Part shown: piece after piece, positions 1-12,480 of the stretch
How positions within the stretch are numbered: the first letter of the stretch is position 1
Layout of the letters: each line of letters starts with the position of its first letter
Origin: Phorcus lineatus
Lineage: Eukaryota > Mollusca > Gastropoda > Trochida > Trochidae
Direction of reading: 5' to 3'
DNA length: 64,000 nucleotides
Assembly (NCBI GenBank): GCA_921293015.1
Contig: OV121096.1
Location: 14,015,000-14,078,999, forward strand
Notes under the pieces: generated by a model
What the model was told of the DNA's origin: nothing
The model's database searches: none
The model's input: the letters and a program-made list of their open reading frames with translations, nothing else
Translations under genes and position numbers: made by a program

Positions 1-563
1 ACCAATTGGTTCAAGTACACATTTCAGGAATTAAAACACCGGATAACTAACAGAGCTATAGTGTCAACTTCCTAGGATTAAACTGGAAGTGACATCAAAT
101 GATTGGAAGTGACTTTATTCGGCAAGAAGTTATGTCAAAAATAAAAAAAAAAGAAATTGACACTTTGCTCATGATCATATTTCAATTGAGCCATTCTCCC
201 CACTATTCCCTTCCTGGGTTTCATGTGGTGGCGTTTCCTTGGTTGGTTTACCTTCATAAGTTATGTTCTGGTAAATGCAAATTACAGCAGAAGCAGTGAT
301 TTGTCATATAGTAACAGTGTTTTATCAAATAACATGCAAAACTAATTGCTTTCTGGATATGTAGTATTTGCTATTCATTATATAACAAATGATCTGAAGT
401 TGATATCCATTGTCATATATATATTGGAATTTTCAGTGAAATAGTCTCTATGAAATGGGTCAAGGCTGTATTTAAGATATAAGCGTATATATCTTTGAAG
501 GGTCATTTATGAGGCAAGGTATGCTATATTGTGTGTACACTAAACATACTGATTTGCTTGCAG
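1..563. other. Intron sequence, nothing recognised
   Basis: AT-rich DNA upstream of the first exon acceptor. No open frame with coding character, no repeat family recognised elsewhere in the window, and no RNA gene seen. Presumed intron of the adenylate-kinase-like gene. Confidence 0.5.
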
Positions 564-728
564 TTTCCTATATCCTTTGCAATCAACTTTGCGGTGCCCC
601 TGGACAAGATGGTAAAAAAAAAGAAAGAGCCCGAGTGTGTGAAGGCACCAGGTGAGGGGGCAGGGGGCAAGGACCCACAGAAGAAGGATGGCGGCAAGAG
701 TGATGAGGCAGACTCCGGCAGGACCAAG
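564..728 (+). CDS. Internal exon of an adenylate-kinase-like gene (first exon in window)
   Basis: This 55-codon exon lies between a polypyrimidine-poor but usable acceptor (ttgcttgcag, AG at 562-563) and a donor gtaaag at 729. Its first residues, FPISFAINFAVPLDKMV, resemble the strand-turn segment of nucleoside-monophosphate kinases that precedes the LID region (compare the FxxPxxxLxxR pattern). A low-complexity Lys/Gly/Glu/Asp tract (KKKKEPE... GGKDPQKKDGGKSDEADSG) follows, where a canonical LID with Arg residues would be expected. The exon ends in phase 0 and joins exon 889-1078 without a frame change. The 5' exons, including any P-loop, would lie left of the window. Exon structure and frame are seen directly; the kinase family is inferred from weak motif resemblance and needs a profile search. 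Confidence 0.7.
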
Positions 729-888
729 GTAAAGCCTCAAAACCTTAATGAATGAAGTAACAATTGTGGCCTATGTTGTTGCCTCATAGGAGCATGTTAT
801 TGTTTTAAGAAATAACAGATATAACCTGCTGCTTGAGAAAGCTCATGATTTTAATAATTTAACAGCGTTTTGTCACATTAATTTTCAG

Positions 889-1078
889 AGGCGTGCAACC
901 CTTTTTGACAGTAGTGTGCGACCGTTTGTGGATTACTTCCAGAAAACAGGAAGACTAGTGAACATTGATGTGTCATGTGGAATGTTGGATCTCATCTGGG
1001 AGCGAGTCTGTGAAGTTTTCACTGACCTTGAGCTTTCCAACTGCACTAATGCAGATACAGTTATCATCTTTGCATTTG
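889..1078 (+). CDS. Exon 2 in window of the adenylate-kinase-like gene (end of the kinase fold)
   Basis: The acceptor is tttttcag-like (AG at 887-888) and the donor is g|gtaagg (GT at 1079). The 190 nt encode 63 codons plus one base (phase 1). The peptide begins RRATLFDSSVRPFVDYFQ and continues KTGRLVNIDVSCGMLDLIW, followed by ERVCEVFTDLEL. The arrangement R..LF...RPFVDYFxKxGRLxxID...xxxxxWERV matches the end of adenylate/UMP-CMP kinases, where the reading is usually R...Y....xPVIxYYxxxGxLxxIxAxxxxxxVxxxV. I read it as the last helix-strand-helix of the core. It joins the next exon across a 13.7 kb intron, completing an Asp codon (g|at). Confidence 0.78.
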
Positions 1079-2200
1079 GTAAGGTTTTTCTCCACATTTA
1101 TAGCTTTTCTTTCTGAACAACTCTATTTGACAACCAGATTGTAAGGTATACATAGAGATTACTTTATGAATGAGTGTTGAATATCGAAAATATCCCAGCA
1201 AGAAGGTTTTTATTTATTCATAAGGAAAACCAAGTTGATAAATCATAACTTTAAAAATGTTTATTCAGAATATTCAGTGTTCAACACTCACTCCTTAGTG
1301 AAAAAGTGGACATGTGATTCTTCCCTTGAATTACCTATCAATCCTTGCGTCATATTACCATGCAATAATACATTTTTAAGACTGAGTAAATATATTGTCT
1401 CTTTTTCAAACTAATTGCCTACGAACATTTTAGCTTATCTGGACTGAAATAATTGTGTGATTTTGAAGGTCACAAGATTTTTTTTCGGGCCATATTCATC
1501 CTTTAATCAAATTCAGTCGAAAAACTCTAGAAATTCTTATGTCATGTTTTCATTCAAAGGTCAGGGTCAGAGATTCTGAAATCTCAAAAAATAAAACAAA
1601 CCTTAATCTTAACTTATGAGACAGCCTTTATCTTATTACATTGTTTAGGATGTGTTTAGAGATCAAATCTTTCTATGATGATCGATAAACAAGCCAGCAG
1701 AAGCTACCTATGTACTTTCGCTCATGCCTAAGGTTGATACATCATATTTTCTTGTTATCGTTCATATAGTGCAAACTGACCGAGGTTCAGAATGATTCAA
1801 ATATTTTGAAAGACTGTATAATTCATAACTATCTGAAGAAAATGATATTCAGCAAACCAAAGAATATTTAATTTTACTTCTAATTCAATATGCATAATCA
1901 TTTTTATATTAACCTAAAATAATGGTTTTATTTGCAAATATCACTTCGCCCAAGGTTCGGACACTTCTGCCCAAGCATTGGACAGTTGCACCTAATAATC
2001 TGTCATGCATACATTGCTTCAATATTGTCAAAATAGTTTAAGACATCCTCAAACATGCAGTAAGTTGTTGATTAACAATAATTTGATGGTTGTTCAGAAA
2101 CATAAATTGGTATGTCATTGGTATACAGCACATGCGTCTTTACTGAATAGTGACGGCATATTCACATTTGTAGGCATTCGACGCAAAAATGGCGATAGCT
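1079..2200. other. Start of the 13.7 kb intron, no clear feature
   Basis: AT-rich sequence. A loose inverted pair is visible (gagtgttgaatat near 1171 and ttcaacactc near 1279), which may be the edge of a decayed element. Nothing else can be supported. Confidence 0.4.
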
Positions 2201-2235
2201 CTTAACCGATTGATTTGTAAGTTAATCCTTTTACA

Positions 2236-2965
2236 TTAGAAGATGAATAGTTGCGTTTGTAAAATTTTGTTAAGTTAGTTTAAAACTGACTGCGTTTTAA
2301 ATGCTTAAATTTGTGGGTCTTGAATAATGATGAATCGCGGAAATTTTACTATTTATCGATATTGTTACATAACCGTTAGTTATTAGAAGTTTAAGAGCGA
2401 ACTCTTTTTTTGTGTACTTATTTATGTGATTAAACTACTTTGCGACTGCTAAATTTTTTTAGGAGGTGTGGTAGGGTCTTACATTATTAACAGGATACAG
2501 TTTATACCGGGCAGTGACATTCAGAACAGCAAGATCTTACCAAATGCATGTTTACCAGTAGTTTTAGACCGAAATAAACATATTGTAAAACCCTAAGAAC
2601 AAAATTCTTAAACTAGCCAAAGACTATTGTGACAGTGACACAAACAATCTAACGTCAAAACAGTTTGTCTTTATGACATCATAATATGGAAATGGCAATC
2701 GAAAGAAGGCGGTCGCATGAAACAAAGCAGCAAACTTGCACTAAGATAGCCAGTGGATAATGTTTTATTCTTCAAAAATAAATCATGTTAAGATTTATTT
2801 GTTAATATCTTCAGGAAGACACAATAAATGACAATGACAACTGTAAAATTGGAATACAGCACAAAGTTTTAAAGAAATGAGAAATTTAAATCAAGTGAAT
2901 GTGATGTATCAATTTGCAGTGATTCACCTTAGCTGATTTGCGAGTATTCATTGTCATTCAACACA
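2236..2965 (+). repeat. Dispersed repeat family A, copy 1 (empty-site copy)
   Basis: This stretch aligns with 58767-60416 in the same orientation. Shared blocks include agttgcgtttgtaaaatttt, accgttagttattagaagtt (about 2370 and 59299), gaaagaaggcggtcgcatga (about 2702 and 59671) and the end block gtattcattgtcattcaaca. It carries no convincing ORF. Copy 1 lacks the roughly 480-bp palindrome-rich insertion found in copy 2 and also lacks the 58797-59290 block. It is probably a non-autonomous element or a fragment of one. Confidence 0.7.
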
Positions 2966-3770
2966 TGACTTTAGGACATAAGATATCATCCAAGACTTGT
3001 CACAAACACTGCTTGTCATAGGACTCACACAGCAATGCCAATTTCACAACATCATCATATATTATGCAGATCATATGTCTTATTTACAAAGCCTATAACA
3101 CATACACTACAATATGTCAAATCATACTCATTTTGTCTACAAAGAATGACCATTGCACTAGCTAAGAAGAAAACAATTCACTGGCTGCAGAAAAAGCCAA
3201 AATCTACAACTTCTACATTACATACCATGGCTATAATCATCCCAAAAAATGTATAAATGATGTGAACCCACTCAATGAAAAACTGTACCAATGTCGAAAC
3301 GACTAAATATCAGGTCTCAGTTACAGTCCAGCGTGGTAAGGTTCTAAAATTGCTGTACACTCAAGCAATTACTAAGTCTAAAGCCCAACTCACACTACGC
3401 ACAATTTCACTACGGTAACATTACGATTCGATCGTACTGGTATGGTATTGTGGTTTTTACGATCTGTTTCTGTGCGTGAGGTACACCATGTGGGTACAAT
3501 CATTGCATGAAAGATCACCATTCTAACACGGTCAGAACACAATCAACACAAACTTGACACAATGCTTTTACGATGCAATCACGGATGGTGTAAGAATAAT
3601 GCACGATTTTAAATGATTTGTGCATAGGCAAAAAAGGTTAACCATTGCTTTTAATGATCAATGTAGAATTGATACTCATCCTGTGATGCATTGCAGCTAT
3701 GAAAGACAATGTCATTGCAATAAAGACAGGAGGGCATATATACTAATTCTAACATTATCTTCAGAGTTTT

Positions 3771-5190
3771 TAGCTCATCAGGTCTGAAAGACCCGATGGG
3801 CTTATGGCATGGCATGGCGTCCGGCGTCCGTCCATCCGTCCATCCGTAAACTTTTCACTTTTTCGACTTCTTCTCCAGAACCAATGACTCTAGAGAGCTG
3901 AAATTTTATGTGCATACTCCTTGGCAAATGGGGATTCTAAATTGTAGATTTCGTGACCCCATGACCCCAAATGAGGTCAGAGGGGTCAAAACATGAAAAA
4001 CCTATTTTCATCTTCTTCTCCAGTTCCAAAAGGTCCAGAGAGCTGAATAGTTGTGTGTAGACTCCTTGGGCACTGGAGATTCTAAATTGTAGGTTTGGTG
4101 ACCCCATGACCCCAAATGGGGTCACGGGGGTCAAAACCTGAAAAACCTATTTTCATCTTTTTCCCTAGTTCCATAAGGTCTAGAGAGCTGAAAAGGTGTG
4201 TGTAGACTCCTTGGCCAACGGGGATTCTAAATTGTAGGTTTGGTGACCCCATGACCCCAAATGGGGTCACAGGGGTCAAAACCTAAAAAACCTAATTTCA
4301 TCTTTTTCCCTAGTTCCATAAGGTCTAGAGAGCTGAAAAGTTGTGTGAAGACTCCTTGGACACTGGGGATTCTAAATTGTAGGTTTGGTGACCACTTGAC
4401 CCCAAATGGGGTCACAGGGGTCAAAACCTTAAAATCCTACTTTCATCTTCTTCTCCAGTTCCAAAAGGTCTTGATAGCTTAATAGTTGTGTGTACACTCC
4501 TTGGACAATGGGGATTCTGAATTGTACGTTCGGTGACCCCTTGACCCCAAATGGGCAATGGGCCTTTTTTATTTGATTGTGAATAACTTTTAAGAAATAC
4601 ATTGTTGTTTTCTTTCCTCAACATAACAATTTGCAATGTCCCAATGTGCCCTAGTTCAAGCCCAAGTTACCCCTGGTTTGGAAAGCATTTTTTTTATTTT
4701 GATATCTCTGGTGTGTATTATATATGGTCCCAAGGTGCCCCAGTTTCCCCTACATATCAACAATGAAGTTAAAATATAAACGACCCTCGTCAATATATTA
4801 TGTCATTAAAACATCTCAAAAATCTGTCTACGAGTTCGTTTTGTCAACAAAATCACTGGTTACGACAGAAGATCACGTGATCGTATTCCACGAATATGAT
4901 TGGTTATGACCACGGAGCACATGTTCTGTTCAGCTGTTCACGGTAAGATAGAAAGGCGTCTGGAGTCGACATTTTCTGTATATAAATGATGTTTATCATA
5001 TGGGTAGCGTTATTTTTTCTATGCTTAATTTATTTTTACAAATATTGTTCCCGTTTTTCACAAAATCGTAACTGAGAAGGATTAAGGGACAGGCTATCTT
5101 TCTTACACTGCCCATGACCCCATGGTCTAAACCCAAACACCTATTTCTATCAAAAGTCTGATGAGCTACAGAGCCCATGGCTCTATTTTC
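3771..5190 (+). mobile_element. R1 repeat element with 11-bp terminal inverted repeats
   Basis: Begins TAGCTCATCAG (3771-3781) and ends CTGATGAGCTA (5158-5168), a perfect 11-bp inverted pair, followed by the family tail cagagcccatggctctattt. Inside come a GGCGTCCGTCCATCCGTCC tract, then cttctccagaaccaatgact and the 145-bp tandem array. The same head, body or tail occurs at 14030, 16600, 19266, 25757, 28057, 30300, 38708, 39950 and 44170. Such sequences are abundant in bivalve and gastropod genomes. No transposase frame is present, so it is non-autonomous or a satellite-bearing element. Class assignment is open. Confidence 0.65.
3840..4560 (+). repeat. 145-bp tandem repeat array inside the R1 element
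   Basis: The anchor ctccttgg occurs at 3917, 4062, 4207, 4352 and 4497, an exact 145-bp period over nearly five units. Each unit contains tgaccccatgaccccaaatg (or a close variant) and an ggtctagagagctgaaaagt-like block. Units stay open on the minus strand for about 65 codons, but that is a by-product of the repetition. Confidence 0.9.
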
Positions 5191-5199
5191 CTTACATCT

Positions 5200-6900
5200 T
5201 CTGGCTTAATGCAAATAACTACCGATGGTGTTTCACAGGCATTCCTTCTGGAAAGCAGTTAAATTTACAGTTTACATCTTGACATTCAAGTCGATTGATA
5301 ATTGAGAACATTATAATTCGCGTCCTTCTAAATTATGAAACATCAGCATTTCTACATGCTGATCATCACATTCCCTTGGTCTATATGAATATTGAGCACC
5401 CAAATTACCAATTTCGAATTTTAGGTCATTAATTGTTATCATTCCAAAAATGTGAGTCTGTGGTATACACATACGTTAGAATTTGTCTGAGAGAGTGGTT
5501 TCGTTTGAGTCCAACGCAATATATGTATTTATTATTATCATTATTACCTGCTTTGTTCAAAATTATTCAGCTTAATTTCTTATTCATAGCAAGTACATCT
5601 GCGATTCGTTCTAAAAGAGAACAAACCAAAGCAAACATTATATTCCATTTACAAGTAAAATCACTATTTCTTTGTCTAATTTCCATTTACATATTTAAAT
5701 TTTCATACGATTGCGTATATGTCCCATGCACATAATCTTCAGAAAAGCATGAAGCGCTTCAACCCTCTTTTGTCTGATATGTGACTTTTGCAGTACACAG
5801 TTTGTAGGTCTACCACATAAATTTGCTTGTGATGAATTCTTGTTGCATTTCATCATACCTTGAATCAAAATCTTGCAGCAGTAATTTGTAACTTTTTTTC
5901 TTCCCTATCATTCAAAGGTATACTTTCATTGTTAGTTTTCACAAATATTGCCCATTCATGCATCTTTAAACTTTGCATTCTACACAAAATATAATTTCAA
6001 ATATCTAATAAACTCAAAAGAACACAAACACCTTATATCGCATATGCACTTTGCACTTTGAGTCTTCTTTACACAAAGTATCTTTAATAGGCTTGAATGA
6101 CGACAAAAATGTTATCCATAAATGCAGCGTTTCCATTTGCTGAAGTCTATGTTGTAATATTTTGCCGTTAGGGGAACCTGCTAGAAGCCCGAGAAGAGTT
6201 GTTTTAGAACAGTGGTTGTGTAGGAATTAATCATGGAGCTACAACTGGACAAAACAGTCAGTATGCACGGGTAGAGAATTGTCGGCAGTAACATGGTAAT
6301 ATTAAAATGGGCTCTGTCTGTCCGTTTGTTTGTTCATCTGTTTGCATTGTGTCCATTCATCTATCCATCAAGATGTCATTCCCAGAGCAAAACTCAAAAT
6401 CCATTACACCAGGTAAATGGATCAATCACCATGTGTAGATGTGCCTTTTGGTCTTTTGATAATCTTGAAATTTTTTATCTGGCAGTTTCTAGGGAAATAT
6501 AACTTAGAAACTAATACAAAATGATGCTCAATCAAATTTAATCAACAGTAGCACAAACAACAATAGCTCTTTTAAGGTTCAAGTCTAGCTTAAGTGTCTT
6601 TTGTCTTAAAGTGGCAAAATATAAGAGCGGTGAGTCTAATATTTTATGATTTTTCAGTACTTGTTTCTTTACAATTAATAATTCTATTATTTGTCTATCT
6701 AATATATTTACAAATAATAATTAAATATTATTTGTTCGTAGATTAATGTTTATAAAATAGTTATTTCTATTTAATCAAGATATTTCAAATTCTTTTAAGT
6801 TACAACTAAATAGATAGGGGGAATTCTGATATTAAGGTAATTGCGACTCTAGGTGTTTTCACCTTAGAGCATGAAATGCGAGTGACTAAACTGTCATCTG
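5200..6900. other. Intronic AT-rich stretch without supported features
   Basis: No splice-supported exon, no repeated family and no RNA gene recognised. The open frame at 5433-5735 has no coding character beyond hydrophobic AT-rich codons. Confidence 0.4.
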
Positions 6901-6908
6901 TCGCTGCT

Positions 6909-8670
6909 TATAGACCCTTTTTCCCGGGGAAAATCACGTGACAGCTAGCTCATGAATATTTAGTGGAGGCAGAAAGACTGGAAGCTCCCTAGCTTGCCTC
7001 CACTTGCCTTAACATTTACAGCGCGTAGTTTTCAAATGTTTTGAAGTAATTCCACCATATACAACGCTTTTTTAGCGAGAATTGGTCATAAATATTTCGT
7101 ATTTAAATGAATATTTCACCAAACCTATCTTTAAATCATTTTTAGACGGGATGTAGATTGTCACATGACGACGACTTTGTAGCTTGTTTACAAACATTGA
7201 AATACCGATATATCAGCAAATAAATTAAATTCACAGACAATCACAAAGACAATCACAAAGAATCACAAGAAAATCGCATGCAAAACGCTCGTAATGTAAA
7301 CCCTCAAATCGCATGCGTCAACGCAATGCGAATTTTTCGGACGTAGTGTACAATATCAAAAATAAAAATTCAAATAAGCCCAACTTTTCTCATCTAGTTT
7401 ATTTCATATTTAGGATGTTATTGTAATTGAAGTCTATGCATTGAATTTAATGATGAAAATGAAATACCTTGGGAAAACTATTTATGATTGACAGTCCAAT
7501 CTTTGCCTGACACACTGAGGTTGTCAGAAAGGGAAAATTAATTGGATGCCAGTATAAGAAGATAATTAAAATATATGTATATTGATTAATACATTTTACC
7601 AAGTAGATTTTGCTTCCTGATAGATGAATAAATGTTGTAATATCCCTAACATCTGTCCAGAATGATCCCTTCTCAGTATCCACATAGGATTACTAATTTT
7701 GTAATGTTTAATTTTTCATATTATTTAGGTAGGCCATTAATTTTCTTTAAATTATTTTCTCCTTTCTTTACTCTTCCCAATTAATAAGGAGTGTATTTTT
7801 ATGAGAAAATGCCTAAAATGGTCAAACCATTCATATATTTTGAAATCACATTAAAACTACTAGCATGGGATAATTTAAAAAAACAAAGTTAACAATTACT
7901 TTTCTCTTATTTTGACTAGGGATACAAAGGGAGTTATCCCATTCACAATTGATATTTATTTCATAATTAAAAATATTATTATACAAAATTTTTCTATCAA
8001 ATATTGAATGCCATTCCATATCTTATAATTTAAAACAAATTAATTTCTTCAATTTCTGTTGATTGATGATAGGCTCTGTAGTTAGATGTTTACATTGAGA
8101 CTCCCCAATTATCAATGTTATTATAAAAATTACTCTGAGAGAAAGTGATGAAATCCTATCATGGCCAACTATTTGGGTAAGATATAGAGGTATATCAAGG
8201 TAAAGGTAGGTTACATATCTGACCTGTCCTTATAATGAAGTAAACGTGAGAGAACGGCAAAAATAACGCCAAGAAATTGAGATAAAACTTTTAGGAATAT
8301 TATTTAATGACTGTCTGGTATATATAGTTATATATGTTTAATATATCAGGAATGGTCTCCACATCACGTCTCTATATAACAAACATGGGGGTCTCACTGT
8401 TTACGTCGTTTTGCAGACATGAACCCTTCATGCAAGTTAAACTTTTGGTTGACAGTCCTCAGTTAAAAGTGTTTCTGATTTAAGAGGAATGAGGGATGAT
8501 AATCCCCCGTTTTTTACTTGTATCAGAAGTTGATTAGACAGAGGTTTAGTATAAAATGTTCACCAGTCGCAAGTCTGCTCGCCGCCATGTTTTGCCTCCA
8601 CCACAATCAGCTGTTATGTTAATGAGGTCAAGGTCGTATGTAAATGAGCACAAGAAAAAGGGTCTTTATA
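6909..8670. mobile_element. Possible non-autonomous DNA transposon with related ends
   Basis: The left end tatagaccctttttc (6909-6923) matches the right end gaaaaagggtctttata (8654-8670) in inverse orientation with a 2-base difference. Deeper in, both ends show gtggaggca in inverted arrangement (about 6962 on the plus strand; gcctccac near 8593). The 1.7 kb interior is AT-rich without a transposase frame. Target duplication is unclear. The termini are supported but short. Confidence 0.45.
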
Positions 8671-8974
8671 GAGAAATTTTTTAGTCACATGATACACTTC
8701 AGCCAATCACGCATCTTGTGTCATCTTGAGCCAGACATGAACATGGAGCTACTTTACGCTAAAATTGTAAATATCATTGACATTTACAAACAGGACAATT
8801 CTGCCCCAAGTGTATTCAAACGCATCTTAAAATTATCTATAAGATGCACTTTACAAAATAACAATGTATGAAGAATTCCTTTAGTAATGTACAAATTTAT
8901 GATTGTACATATGAATTAACATGGGAATGGAAGGTACTTGATTCACACACGTCGAAATATGACAATTCCTTAAT

Positions 8975-9355
8975 TATGTCTTTCCCCCGAAGGAGCCGGA
9001 AACATATTGGTTTTGGCTGAGTTCCCGTCCGCGTCCCCGTCCGCCTCCGTGTCCGCATTCGCGTTGGCGTTGGCGTTCTGGAGCTTTTCCGGAGCATAAC
9101 TCTCAAATTACTTGACCAATCTTCACCAAATATGCTACACATCCCCTTCATATGATGTAGATGTGCCTTTTGGGGGTTTAAACTTCTTTTTAAGTTTTTT
9201 TTTTTTTTCCCTGGTAACAGTTTGGACTTAGTCATTTTGAAGGGTAGTGTTAGTTTCCGGAGCATAACTTTGAAACTACATGACCAATCCTCACCAAATT
9301 TGGTACACCTCCCCTTCATATTATGTAGATGTGCCTTTTGGGGGTTTCAACTTTC
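8975..9355 (+). repeat. R2 repeat ('ccggagcataactc' family), left part
   Basis: Starts near tttcccccgaaggagccgg, has a ccgtccgcgtccccgtccgc tract, and then two copies of a roughly 200-bp unit (ccggagcataactctcaaat near 9109; ccggagcataactttgaaac near 9257; each followed by gatgtgccttttgggggttt). The same family makes the array at 12480-13990 and fragments at 29690 and 30855. The copy is split by the piggyBac element inserted at the TTAA at 9356. Confidence 0.7.
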
Positions 9356-11753
9356 TTAACCCTTCCGTTGCTGAATATTATTTTGACCAGTTTTGCCCCT
9401 GTGGCCGAATTTTCCAGCGCCGCCAGATGCGACCGTTTTAACAACATATGGCGTGTTTACATGGCGGAATACGGACGTTATCGTCGTTTTATACAAAGCT
9501 AGTCGGCGAATCCCGTGTTACAAATGGATGATACTTACTTGACACTTTGAATGAAATTTCTATCACGCCTGGAACGGTTTCTACAACTGAAGTAAACTTG
9601 TTTTCAATTCGGGCGCCATAACTCAATAAATTCCAAGAGCGCATGCGCGAAATCAAAACGAAACTAAAGATGAATTGTTCCTCTTCACATCGATATAAAA
9701 ATTATTTTTATAATATGTCTGGAACGAATTTTACTAAATTTTAATAATTGTCTTCATTTCAAACATTATAAAATCATTTAATCACTGAGTGCACACATGC
9801 AAATTATATACGGAATTGAAGCTAATTTCTTGCTCTATATTTCACGATAAATTTTATTACGATACGCCATCATAAACGAAAGATATAAATTACGAAAACA
9901 GGGTAATGATAAATCCCGATAACGTTCTGACCCCCACAGTAATATTACTAAGCTAATAGCCCCGGGCAAACGCACGCGCTCAGCGCGTGCAGGCGGGATA
10001 TCCCCGTTGAAACATACACTCACACTCAATATAAATTGTCTTTATTTCCAACTTTATAAATCATGTTATTCGCTTTGTATACATGCAAATTATATATGGA
10101 ATTGAAGGCAATTTATTCTTCTTTACGAAGAAATAAATCATAACAATCTTTTGCACTGTAATTAGAAGTTATTACAAACGAAACGTGGGTATAGCTAGTA
10201 ATAAAGTCTTTGATAATCGCCTTACCGCAACATATGTCGCATCGTTTCCACACGTTTTATTTTGATTCAAATATGGGCAACTTACACATGAAAATGAAGG
10301 TATTTATTTCTGCTTTACGATGATATGAAAATAATAAATATGTACCACTTGGTTTGGAATATATAAAGTTTGCAAAGATGGTACCCTCGGGTATTTTAGA
10401 ACAGATTTTGATAATTGCGACATCACTAACCGCTCCTTTATTGTCTAATTGTAATTTGCAAATTTTATATAGAATGAAGACGATCCTTTCCTCTTTATTG
10501 TGATATAAAAATGTTGATAATGCGCTCTGCCGTTAAATGGATAGGAAGTGTAAAAAGCAGTTGAAAATAAATCGCTTCTCGGTCAACAAAATATGAATAG
10601 AGAAATTGCCTGTATGTGCGATGCGCGCCGGGTCCTTTCTGATTTTCTTGTACATACCAATTTTATATTGCAATAAAGATCATCCTTTTCTCTATATTTT
10701 GATATATGAAATTGCAAAATTTACCGAGAACTTTATGTGATATAAAGTGCGAGAAAATGGTAAAAACGTAAAGAATAAACAAAAGTCACAATTTTGCGGA
10801 ACTTGCTGTATCTTTATTCTATATGGTGTATATAATTTTTTTATATCAAATCGAAGACAATTATTCCTTCTTTATCACGAGGTAATCAATTTCAAAATAC
10901 GCCTAGCTGTTGAGAAGATATGAGCGAAAGAAAGGCACATGTCAAAATCGCCGTTCAGTTTACATGATTTGAATCGAGAAATTAGCTTTTTGTGCGGCGC
11001 TTGCTGTGTCTTTATTTATTTTTGCGCATGTACACATTTTACATGGAAAGAAAGACAATCTTTCTCTCTATCTTATGATATAAAAATTGTCAAAATACGT
11101 TGAGCACATCATGTAAAAATTGGTGTGACAAAATGGTGTAAAACTAAAAATATGTAAAAATCACCTTTTTTGCAGCACATGCTGTATCTTCAATTCAGGT
11201 AGTGTAGTTATGTATTTTATATTGAAATGAAGACAATTTTCTGCTCTTTCAAATGATCCAACCGGTATTGAAATCCGCCCAAATGTTCAGAGCATAGGGC
11301 GTGCGATATAAGGTTGTACGTTTGGTGTGAGTGCAGGCTTGTAAGAAAACGATAGCACGCGCGGGACGGTAAGCTCGTGCGAGCGGGGAGAAAGAGCCCA
11401 CAGGCTATTAGCACGTGCGGCGGGGAGTGGGGGAAAATTGAGTGATTTTAACGCTTATTTTCGGTACGATAAACATTATCAATACTCTCATAACTTTCGG
11501 AGCATGTTCGCGCATTATTTAGAACACCAACGAAACAAAACACGGTTGCTTAGCGAGAGCCGGAACGAAAATACAAGCGTTGAACTGAGACTACTGCTAG
11601 GCAATAAATTTCCGGGCCCCGCTACCGAGACCCGCGGTCATAATTAGTTAGCGTGAGAAAAATAGAGTGTGCTACTTGCATCCCGCTAAGGGGACTTGCG
11701 GGCAAAGCTAATTTCATCCCGGAATATTCCGGGACCCGCATCTTAAGGGTTAA
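9356..11753. mobile_element. Non-autonomous piggyBac-like element, TTAA-flanked
   Basis: TTAA at 9356-9359 is followed by CCCTTCCGTTGC, and the right end reads GCATCTTAAGGG followed by TTAA (11750-11753). TTAA target duplication with CCCTT.../...AAGGG ends is the piggyBac hallmark. The interior carries irregular, diverged repeats of about 170-180 bp around 'ttgctgtatctttatt...catgtacaaattttatat...gaagacaat...tcttta...gatataaaaattgtcaaaata', and has no transposase frame. Head and tail blocks recur in the coding piggyBac relic at 19420-25755 and at 39756-39880, so this copy was probably mobilised by that family's transposase. It sits inside an R2 repeat in the 13.7 kb intron of gene 1. Confidence 0.8.
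9680..11300. repeat. Degenerate subterminal tandem repeats of the piggyBac element
   Basis: Six to eight diverged units built on 'gaagacaat...tcttta...gatataaaaatt...caaaata' recur at about 170-180 bp spacing, for example near 9700, 10130, 10310, 10490, 10690, 10870 and 11060. The same units appear at 24060-24780 inside the longer relative. Long subterminal repeats could be transposase-binding arrays; that function is inference. Confidence 0.6.
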
Positions 11754-11759
11754 TCTTAA

Positions 11760-12480
11760 ATTGAATCATATGTAGTTAATATTTTGTCAAAATTGTGGAG
11801 ATGTTGATTAACCAAAACCTTAAGTTCATGTTGTTTTATAGAAAAATTCTTAAATTTTATTTGAGTTTTAAAAAAACTGTTAAGAATTTTCAAAAAAACA
11901 AATATGCTGAAATGGTGTATGGGGGAGACATCTGTTTTTACGAGTAGAAACATTTTCTAGTTTTGGGACACCCCTCGTATTGTAATGACCTCTCCTTATG
12001 TCCATCTATTTTTAACAATCATTCACTTGGCTAATTTGCATAATGCTAGCTGTCAACCTTTGACAAACCAATATATGATGAGTAGGAGGTAATTTGTCAT
12101 CTTTTATTGAAATTGTATTCAAAGATGTGCAATGTACCTACGGATAGGTCATTTGTTCATGGTAGAAATCTCCAGATGTATTTTATAACATAGTTATTGT
12201 AATTAATCAGCATTCTCTGTTTCTTCAGCTGTTGTAAAGTTGTCGGTAGCCGCCATTGTTACTTTCATTGACTGCGGTCAAAGTGATGATCTATCGTTTC
12301 ATAATTATAAATCATACTTGCTATTCAGGAGAGTTTTTCTTGAATGTTTCTCTGATGCCAAAGATGATATTTATCAAGTTGTTGAAGCAATTTATACATT
12401 GTAATGTATATTCATTTGTGACTGCAGGATCTATGTAATTGTATTCCTGCGCGAAGGGGATTCTCTAGATAAACAGCGAT
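11760..12480. other. Intronic sequence to the right of the piggyBac element
   Basis: AT-rich, with no supported exon. A weak R2-like tail may continue just after the TTAA. Nothing else seen. Confidence 0.35.

Noticed and set aside
3937-4424. Three overlapping minus-strand 65-residue 'paralogous proteins'
   Set aside because: They are the same frame read through successive 145-bp tandem units; similarity follows from the repeat, and there is no start context or conserved domain.
8897-9319. 140-codon minus-strand frame rich in Lys and Arg
   Set aside because: It is a translation of two R2 repeat units and a cgtccgcgtc tract; no splice or homology support.
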